This document shows, piece by piece, positions 57,286 to 64,000 of a DNA stretch of 64,000 bases (position 1 is the stretch's first letter; the number at the start of each line of letters is the position of its first letter). The position numbers and the translations under genes are program-made. Source of the stretch: Tupaia tana (lineage: Eukaryota; Chordata; Mammalia; Scandentia; Tupaiidae); assembly GCA_026018925.1 (NCBI GenBank), contig JAKSZU010000009.1, positions 36,136,415 to 36,200,414 of the forward strand. The letters are read 5' to 3'. The notes under the pieces were generated by a model that did not search any database, was not told where the DNA came from, and saw nothing but the letters and a program-made list of their open reading frames with translations.

Positions 57286-57601
57286 GAAATAGTCCATTTT
57301 TTCTTTTTAGTTTTGCCATAGAGCATGTGCACTCATCTGAGAGAGACAGAGAGGAAGTGAGAGATCACCGTGTCAGGGGGGATGGCCACACTTCAGTCAG
57401 GAGGTGGGACAGGGGTATTTCTGTCTCTTCTTATATACATTTGTCTAATTCCCACTGATTCTTCTCTTGGGATTTGGGATATGTGTACACATATGCCTGA
57501 CATGATTTTTCAAGTCACCAAGTCCAGGACTTGAACCATGCATTTGGTTATGTGTGCCTTAACTTCCATGCCATCTGCTGGCTCTGAAATAGTCAATTTT
57601 G
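57286..57601 (-). mobile_element. Old SINE with an extra ~55-bp module
   Basis: A type A-like copy (about 57303-57585) carries GGAAGTGAGAGATCACCGTG, then a foreign-looking block at 57398-57453 (GGTGGGACAGGGGTATTTCT), then resumes with TTCTTCTCTTGGGATTTGGG. The flanks GAAATAGTCCATTTTT and GAAATAGTCAATTTTG are a TSD. Confidence 0.75.
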
Positions 57602-58135
57602 ATGAAGAGGAAAGAATGGTCTGAAATATAGGAGCAATTACTGGATGGTCCAGATGTAAAATGTAATGTGAAGGTACTGAGAAGTGAAAAGGTGGTTTCA
57701 GGAAAGCGAAAGGATGTAAAACAAAAGTTATTTTACCTACTTTGCAATTTCCTTCTAGTAATATACAGGATGTTTTGGGGATATCAACAATGGGTCATCT
57801 TATTACCTTTCATATCTCAGATGCTTGCTTATGTCAGTGAGTCCAAAGCTCTTTCTTCACTTCACTTAAACTTTCATTCCTCTATATTCCTGCATACCCC
57901 CTACTCTGATCCAAAACTTCTCTTTCCTCTTTTTCAAATAATTCCAGGAATATTTGGCTATATTACTTCAGGTTTAGCAAACACCGTATTTTTCTCCAAA
58001 CTCTGATTTGAGTGTTCCCTTTGTCTCTAAACTTAAATTAAACTTGGATACTTTCCTGAGAATATGAATCCCCCCCTTAGCTCTCTTTAGAAGTGGATTA
58101 TTTTTTCTTCCTTCTCACTCTACTAATTTGTGGAG
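57602..58135. other. Unassigned; one 112-codon open frame judged spurious
   Basis: The frame at 57668-58006 (plus, MKVLRSEKVVSGKRKDVKQK start) has no recognisable domain or splice context. I see no other gene or repeat. Confidence 0.4.
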
Positions 58136-58212
58136 CAGGAGTTGGGACAGGTGTATTCCTATCTCTTCAGTTTTTTATACATTTGCCTCATTCCCCCCTA
58201 GGAAACATATCA

Positions 58213-58420
58213 AAATAAAAATGCCCCAAAGATGGGACCAGGAGGTGGTGTGGTGATTAAAGATGCTGGACTCTCAGTGGTTCAAGTCCCAGACCTGGTG
58301 GCTTGCTTTCTCACTTTCTCTCTCTCTTTCTCTCTCTCTTACTCTGTCCCTCTCTGGTCAAATTAAAATAAATAATAAATAAATAAATAAAATATATATT
58401 TTTAAATGCCCCCAAAGAAA
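58213..58420 (+). mobile_element. tRNA-derived SINE, type B, with TSD
   Basis: The element at about 58236-58404 has GGGACCAGGAGGTGGTGTGG, a B box GGTTCAAGTCC, CTTGCTTTCTCACTTTCTC, GGTCAAATTAAAATAAATAA. AAAATGCCCCAAAGA before and AAATGCCCCCAAAGA after form the TSD. Confidence 0.88.
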
Positions 58421-58475
58421 TCACCTACCCTTTATTTTTTAAATGCCCCCAAAGAAATCACCTACCCTTTTTTTA
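58404..58475. repeat. Two-copy tandem duplication, ~36-bp unit
   Basis: The unit starting AAATGCCCCCAAAGAAATCA and ending in a T run occurs twice in direct succession next to the SINE TSD. Confidence 0.9.
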
Positions 58476-58550
58476 GTTCAGGCCACCTACTTTTTTTTTT
58501 CATTGCTCTGATCTATCTACATCCTAAATAACATCCATCATTATTTTTTC

Positions 58551-58790
58551 TAAAGAGAGGTTTTTGCTATAGGAGACATGTGCTCGCTGGAGAGACAGAG
58601 AGACAGAAACCAAGAAATCACCCCCAGGGTGACGGCCACACCACAATGCCTTCATTATTCCCCTCTCAAGATTTTGGGCATGCATGCACATGCATCTGGC
58701 ATGAGTTTTAAGTCACTAGGTCTGGGACTTGAACTGCAGTTGACTATATGGGAGTCCAGTGATGTAACCAGTATGCCATCTGTTGGTCCC
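58551..58790 (-). mobile_element. tRNA-derived SINE, type A
   Basis: AGAGAGGTTTTTGCTATAGG, ATCACCCCCAGGGTGACGGC (shortened hairpin), GCATGCATGCACATGCATCT and a head ending CATCTGTTGGTCCCC. Confidence 0.9.
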
Positions 58791-58884
58791 CAAAATGTCC
58801 ACCATTGGAATAAACTATTGGTACCCAGATTGTATTCATTTACCCCTTCCTATGATTTGCCATAATCTTTCAGAACTATTTTTG

Positions 58885-59065
58885 TATGTGTGTAAGAGAG
58901 AAAGAGAAAAAAAAAGAGAGGAAGAGAGAGATTTTTGACAGATTCTTTCCACCTCTTCTTGATCTTCCTTCCCCCACCTCCTAGGTAACTAGGACTACAG
59001 GAGCATTCCACTGTTTCTGGCCTGTTTAGATTGGGCTAGGAACCAAACCACAGCTGATTTGGTTT
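58885..59065 (-). mobile_element. 7SL-derived or composite SINE, worn
   Basis: GATTTTTGACAGATTCTTTC, TTGATCTTCCTTCCCCCACC, TAACTAGGACTACAGGAGCA and AACCAAACCACAGCTGATTT keep the order of the composite at 49240-49510. It has a purine-rich (GA) tail side. Confidence 0.5.
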
Positions 59066-59744
59066 TCAAAAAGTCCCTTACGGCCTTTAATTTTCAAACA
59101 GCTGTCCCATCAACACCCTGATTTCTGATACATGGATTTCAGAAATTTCACTCTAACTACTAACTTCTAGCCATCCAGCACAGTTTTTTCTAACGTATCC
59201 TCTCACAGATTTTTACCCCACTGAGCCCTCTAACACATCAAACACACCACTTCCTCTTTTTTCATCTGGCTCTTCTTTTCTCTTCTATGTAAATTACATC
59301 TTGATTTCTTAGAAAATTACTGTAATCATGTTTGCAAGTACTCTTAACTTTCCTTCTTCTTACTCTCACAGGTGAGAGAGAAATGCCATAAATCTTATGA
59401 ATTCTACCATCTATCCTCTCTGCCTGCACATGAGAATTGGTGTTGCTGAAGATGAATCATACAATTAAATTAATTTGGTTTGTTTTTATATATTATTATC
59501 TCAAACTGGCATTCCATAATGCCTGGGACTCTTTCTTTCCGTTTCTTTACTCTTAATTTTCAAAGAAAGCTATTTCAAACCTATTTTTTTCTTCAAACAC
59601 TTGATGTTTCCTTATACACATACATCCATCAGTAGAAGACTCCCACCACTCTGTCTACAAATATATTTGTCATTTTTATCTATCTCATCTGCTTTCCCTT
59701 GTATTGTAATGGAATATTTCCTTCACTCTTATTCTCCTCCTCCT
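59066..59744. other. Unassigned, no gene seen
   Basis: No repeat or frame that I can support. Confidence 0.4.
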
Positions 59745-59747
59745 CTT

Positions 59748-59967
59748 TTCTTTTTTTTTTTTTTTTTTTGGAGACAAGGTCTCACTATATCTCAATCTTC
59801 CTGCCAGAGCCTCCCAGTAAGGACTACAAACTTGTATTATTATGTATGGCTCTTTTTCAGACATGATTTCCCTATGTGGCCCAGGGTCGCCTTAAGCTCA
59901 AGATTCTGTACCTCAGCTTCCTGCGTTGCTGGGATTACAGAATCATGGCACTACACCCATCCTTTAG
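59748..59967 (-). mobile_element. 7SL-derived dimeric SINE
   Basis: A T run then GGAGACAAGGTCTCACTATA and CCTCCCAGTAAGGACTACAA form one short 7SL-like half. TTTTTCAGACATGATTTCCC, GTGGCCCAGGGTCGCC, CTTCCTGCGTTGCTGGGATT and ACAGAATCATGGCACTACAC form a second. The wording is that of Alu/B1-type elements in reverse. The two halves are arranged as a dimer separated by a T-rich linker. Confidence 0.7.
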
Positions 59968-60125
59968 GTTGGACCTGAAGCAGGAAAATCAGGCTGGGTG
60001 GCTCACAAAGGAGGGCGGAGAAACACAGAAGGGAACAGACAAAGCCAGAAGGACAAACAGGTTTCAAAATTAGTTTTGTAAGATTCTGCCCTGCCATAGA
60101 ATAGAAAGAAATGAAGAAATAAACA

Positions 60126-60369
60126 GGGGTCAGCAGATGGCCTAGAGGTTATGTTGCTGGACTCCCACATGGTTGACCAAGGTTCAAGTCCCGATCTGGT
60201 GGCTTAAAATTCACACTGAGCATGTGTGCCCAAGATCCTGGGAGAAGAGTGAAAGAGAAAGGATTGCAAGATGGCCATCCCCCCCATGGGGTGATTTCTC
60301 ACTTTCCCTCTCACTTTCTCTGTCTCTCTCTCTGGAGAGTGCACATTCCTTAAGGCAAAAACCTCTATT
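60126..60369 (+). mobile_element. tRNA-derived SINE, type A
   Basis: GGGGTCAGCAGATGGCCTAG, a B box GGTTCAAGTCC, CCCCCCATGGGGTGATTTCT and AAGGCAAAAACCTC. Its tail has grown into the purine microsatellite that follows. Confidence 0.9.
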
Positions 60370-60467
60370 AAGAAAGAAAAAAAGAAAGAAAGAAAGAAAG
60401 AAAGAAGGAAAGAAAGAAAGAAAGAAAGAAAGGAAGGAAGGAAGGAAGGAAGGAAGGAAGGAAGGAA
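60370..60467. repeat. (GAAA)n / (GGAA)n microsatellite
   Basis: About 60 bp of AAAG repeats pass into about 38 bp of AAGG repeats. It grew from the SINE A-tail. Confidence 0.95.
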
Positions 60468-60469
60468 TG

Positions 60470-60787
60470 AATTGGAGCAGACAGAGCATCCTGATCATGC
60501 TCTGATAATAAACCTCCCCACCCCCAAAAAACAAATATGTAAAGCTGCAAACTTGCACAATTGCACAACTGGATACGTGAAGAGCAGCTGATTCTACCTG
60601 CATAAGCCCTATTAAAGTAGCCCCTTCCTAGACAAAAGGGCCCTGTAGCTGCTTCGCCCAAGTTTGCTCCTCACTATCATGTAATAAATCTGCTTCTTCT
60701 CCTGCTTGACCTGTGTGATGTATTCAGTTGTTTGTCTGTGGCACCAAGGACCTGATTCTTCTGAGATCACTCATTCCTTCCCACAAC
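60470..60787 (+). mobile_element. Probable ERV solo LTR remnant
   Basis: AATAAA at 60684 (CATGTAATAAATCTGCTTCT) is followed by a U5-like stretch (GACCTGTGTGATGTATTCAG, GGCACCAAGGACCTG) and an end in ...TTCCCACAACA, as in gammaretrovirus-like LTRs ending in CA. The 5' boundary is obscured by the microsatellite. No internal coding sequence adjoins it. Confidence 0.4.
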
Positions 60788-60839
60788 AGACTTAGGCCCC
60801 AACCTGTGGGGCACAGTATCATAGTGCACACTACCCTGG

Positions 60840-60921
60840 CTGGGCTCTCATATTTTTTTTTTATTTTTTTATTTTTTTTTTTGGAGAGGTTTTTGCTATA
60901 GGGGGCTCTCATATTTTTATA
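60840..60921 (-). mobile_element. Extremely truncated SINE stub with TSD
   Basis: Between two copies of GGGCTCTCATATTTTT (60842-60857 and 60903-60918) lies only a T-rich run and GGAGAGGTTTTTGCTATAGG, i.e. the last ~22 bp of a type A SINE plus its tail. The TSDs show it is an insertion, not a deleted older copy. Confidence 0.8.
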
Positions 60922-60924
60922 TTC

Positions 60925-60951
60925 TTTTTTTAATTTGCCAACGGGCATGTG

Positions 60952-61007
<56 letters not shown>

Positions 61008-61095
61008 TGAGAAAACACCACTCTTATGGGGAATGGTCAAACTTCAAAATCTTCTGTTCCATCTGCTCCATTTCTCCCTCCTCTTGGGATTTTGG

Positions 61096-61133
<38 letters not shown>

Positions 61134-61226
61134 GGCATGTTTCTCAATTCACAAGGTCCTGGATTCAAACTGCATATTGAGCCACATGAGATCCAGTTGC
61201 CTTAACCATCACCATGGGCTGGCCCT
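60925..61226 (-). mobile_element. Old type A SINE with two internal microsatellites
   Basis: TTTGCCAACGGGCATGTG, (GA)n at 60954-61004, GAAAACACCACTCTTATGGG, (CA)n at 61097-61131, GATTCAAACTGCATATTGAG and a head ending ATGGGCTGGCCC. The microsatellites grew from the GACAGAGAGAGAC and CGCACGCACACG parts of the SINE. Confidence 0.85.
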
Positions 61227-62959
61227 GTCATAGGATAGGAGACTGCTGAGCTGCTGTTGTGTAAAATCCTTGGTTCTTTAGGTCCAGATCACTAGAATTA
61301 GAGACCTGTCCCTAGATGCAAAATAAAGCCACAGCCATGATAAAAGTGGGTAGGAAAGAGAATTTAATAGGAAAGAAAGATTTTAGGAAAGAAGTAAACT
61401 TTTGGGCAGGCAGGTTGCTAGGTAGCAACTGATTAGGTATTATTTTTATTATTAGAGGTGTTAATGAATATTTAACAGTGGGAGGTCTGTCATAATATCT
61501 AGGTTCTTTGAATTCCAGGGCTTTCTCCTGAGCTTGCAAATCTCTAACAGGTGAAGAATTTGAGGAATTTGATTACCTAACTGCGCATGCCTAGTGTGAG
61601 CCATGATTATAGGAGTGCCCTAGGATGAACTGCCTAATTAGTTTATTGCCCCAGTGGGAATCAGGATGTTGACCAAAATGTCTGGTTGGGTCTTTTGTAT
61701 TTATGAGGAATTTAGGATCATCTCTATGTGCCTTCCTCAGGTACCATAAAAGAAAAATGGGATTTCCCTCACCTCCCTGGTGCCAGGAGCTAGGTGGGAA
61801 GAAAGCATTTTCATGGAGGGTACGGTTGTAATTCCTGACAAGTTGTGATTGATGTGGCATGTGTCCTGCTATTTTCTCAGGGCTGCCTGCTCACCACAGC
61901 CTCTTATATTCTTAAATAACACATCCCTTCAGTTTTCCTTTCCTGCATCAACCTGTTCTACTGAACTTGTTCCTGTCAATATACAAACATGCTATACAAT
62001 TTTCTATTGGGAAAAAAAAAACACCCTCCATTGCCCCGAAATGTCCCTCCAATTACTACCCTACTGCTCTGCTTACCTTCAGAAAAAATCTGATGCGATA
62101 GTTGTCTGCATATCAGCATAGTCTGATTTTATATTCTCACTAAGCCATTGAATTTGTATCTGAAAATAATCAATGACCTTGATGTTCCTGAGCTCAAACA
62201 GCATTTCCTATCCTCAGTTTACCAGACCTTTCAGTCACTTTAAAAATAGTCAAGAACACCCTGTTATTTATAACAATTCTTTCATTTGGTTACTGTCGGT
62301 TTTTCTCCTAGCTCATGAGAAACTTTTTTGTTGTTGTTTCACTCTCTTTTCCTAGGTCTTCCTACATTCAGCTTCTAAATATTTAGGTTCCTTGGGGCTC
62401 AGCCATGACCACCCTTTTCTCTCTATATATGCTCTCATTATAGATAATCTCCTAGGTTTTTAAAGATTAATAAAAATCTTTAAGCTGATAACAACCAAAT
62501 TTTACATCTAATTCCTGACTTTTCCACTGAGCTCTAGACTTATATCGAGGTGTCTATTTGATTTCTCTAACTGAATATCATGCCACAATCTCAAAATAGT
62601 GCTAAGTATGGAATACCTGTTTTTCCTAATTATTGTATAAGTCAGTTTTCCTTTAAGAGCAGTCCTTGAAATAGCAGCATTGGCAACACCTAGAGACTTG
62701 TTAAAAAGTTTAAAATCACTCTCTAATCTGGACTAATTTAATGAAAATCTCTGGCAGTATGACCTAGGAATCTGCATCTTGCCATATTATACTGATGATT
62801 CCGGTTCATTTTAAGTCTGAGAACTGCCGATCTATTGGAAACACTGAAATATCTCCAATATGGTAGAGTACAGTGAAAAAGTCTAAGTGTGTGTGTGTGT
62901 TTAAGTGTGTGTGGTATGCAAGTGCATGTGTGGACACGGCTTCATTTACATTTAGATAT
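61227..62959. other. Unassigned, possibly ERV/LTR-derived in part
   Basis: 61300-61920 has LTR-like features in reverse (GAGAATTTAATAGGAAAGAA, ACTGCGCATGCCTAGTGTGA, TTTATTGCCCCAGTGGG), but I recognise no family or pol/env motif. The 90-codon frames at 61591-61860 and 61849-62121 have no known domain. 62120-62959 shows nothing supportable. Confidence 0.3.
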
Positions 62960-63440
62960 TGTATTAGATTTCTAATGCCGCTGTGATAAATTTAGAGACT
63001 TAAAACAACACAAATTTATTATCTTACAGTTCTTAAAGTTAGAAATTTAACACAGTTCTCACTGGGCTAAAATCAAGTTGTTGGCAGGTATAGCTGCATT
63101 CCTTCTGAAGGATTAGAGAAGAACTTGTTTCTTTCCAGCTTCTAGAGGCCACCCACATTCTTTAGTTAATTGCTCACTTCCTCCGCACTCAAATCCAGCA
63201 ACTTTACATCTTTCTTATCATTCTGCTCTAGCTCACACATCCTTTTCACTACTGTCCAGAAAGGCTTTTAAGGACCCATGAGATTAGACAGTGCTCACCC
63301 AGAAAATCAAGCATAATCTTCTCATCCCATGGTCCTTACCTTAATCACATCTACAAAGTTATTTTTTCTATATAAAAGTATATTCATAGGGGCCAGGGCT
63401 GTGGACATCATTAGGGGACATTATTTTGCCTATCACAAAT
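62960..63440. repeat. Ancient LTR-type interspersed repeat
   Basis: ATTTCTAATGCCGCTGTGAT, ACTTAAAACAACACAAATTT, ATTATCTTACAGTTCTTAAA, AATCAAGTTGTTGGCAGGTA and ACCTTAATCACATCTACAAA match from memory the widespread mammalian sequence '...gctgctgtaacaaa...cttaaaacaacagaaatttattctctcacagttctgg...'. The family name and strand are not assigned. Confidence 0.55.
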
Positions 63441-63589
63441 ATGTATGTATTCTATATTCTTTAGTCAGCATTCTCCAGAGGAAAAAAAAACAAAAGAGTA
63501 TCTATGTCTGTATCTATCCACACCTATCAATATTTCATCTATGTGAGAAATGCATTCACCTATCCAGTGCCAAAGAATGGACATAGAGA

Positions 63590-64000
63590 CACGAAGTACA
63601 GCTAAGCAAGACTTTGATAGTGATTGTGCAAGATTGGGTGTCTGATGGGCAAGCACACCTAAAACAGTTACAACAAGCAGTTTATTCGCTAGTGCGCAAG
63701 TCCTTCCCCTCAGTTCCTCATTGGCCAAGTACTATGGGGTACACAATCTTCCTGGATCTCACCTAAATTTTATTATTTCCTTATAAGTAAGTCATTTATT
63801 GTTCCCTTCTTTCTCTTAACTTGTTGCAGAAAACTGTACATGGAGGAATGGAAACCAGCACTCAGAGAGATTAGGAGAACTGTTTATTAGGCCAGCAGGA
63901 GCAGAGGAGTTAACACTCAAAATCTCCAGCCCCGACTAGGGGTTGGACACGGTCTTTTATGGGGGAACTGGGGGATAGAAGATCTTGAGGTGGGGATTGG
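63590..64000 (-). mobile_element. LTR-like remnant, reverse, runs off the window
   Basis: CAGTTTATTCGCTAGTGCGC (reverse AATAAA), TCATTGGCCAAGTACTATGG (reverse CCAAT) and, further on, ACTGTTTATTAGGCCAGCAG and GACTAGGGGTTGGACACGG are the layout of reversed LTRs. There is no coding sequence in the window, and the other end cannot be seen. Confidence 0.35.

Noticed and set aside
57668..58006. 112-codon open frame as a possible gene
   Set aside because: No domain, no splice context, no conserved motif; length is within chance expectation for AT-rich DNA.
59876..60073. 65-codon frame after the 7SL element
   Set aside because: It begins inside the SINE and shows no domain.
60470..61920. Endogenous retrovirus with internal genes
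   Set aside because: Only LTR-like ends are seen; no gag, pol or env motif, and the intervening sequence is SINEs and unassigned DNA.

Overview
This is non-coding mammalian nuclear DNA built almost entirely from interspersed repeats. I found no host protein-coding exon, rRNA gene, functional tRNA gene or CRISPR array. The evidence is LINE-1 sequence of several ages, at least 40 copies of tRNA-derived SINEs with A/B boxes, A-tails and target-site duplications (TSDs), MIR and L2-like fossils, a MaLR-type LTR, mariner-derived MITEs and many microsatellites. The dominant SINE (about 250 bp, sense start GGGACCAGCAGTTAGCGTAA, 3' end CCCTATAGCAAAAACCTCTC) is tRNA-derived only. A few old copies instead carry 7SL RNA-derived modules, one of them fused to a tRNA-like part. 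7SL SINEs are known from Euarchontoglires. My best guess for the source is a colugo (Dermoptera), with a tree shrew second; this is inference and needs a database search.

Layout. 566-6110 is an old minus-strand L1 carrying one short SINE and one MITE. 6.1-11.3 kb holds SINEs, L1 3' ends and MIRs. 11.3-14.1 kb is a degenerate plus-strand HAL1/L1M-type element. 14-27 kb is mostly unassigned or ancient sequence with scattered SINEs, a MaLR LTR and a dimeric SINE. 27.3-34.6 kb contains several rearranged L1 pieces. 36.04-46.88 kb is a nest: an old minus-strand L1 received a SINE, and then a nearly full-length plus-strand L1 (37635-43908) landed beside that SINE. 47-64 kb holds many SINEs, old L1 3' ends, 7SL-derived SINEs and LTR-like remnants.

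The most informative object is the 37635-43908 L1. It keeps a 5' region of tandem ~129-bp monomers, ORF1 (38780-39734, three frameshifts and one stop), ORF2 (39779-43636, one continuous frame of 1285 codons broken by three stops), a 3'UTR, a poly(A) signal and matching 14-bp TSDs. It is a recently dead autonomous retrotransposon. By known biology, L1 proteins mobilise SINEs in trans, and the L1-style TSDs and A-tails of the SINEs here fit that.

I saw no convincing new biological system beyond retrotransposon biology. The best leads are the monomer array, the SINE subfamily structure with its conserved C6/G6 hairpin, a SINE dimer inserted as one unit, a 22-bp SINE stub between perfect TSDs, and a small mariner-type MITE family.
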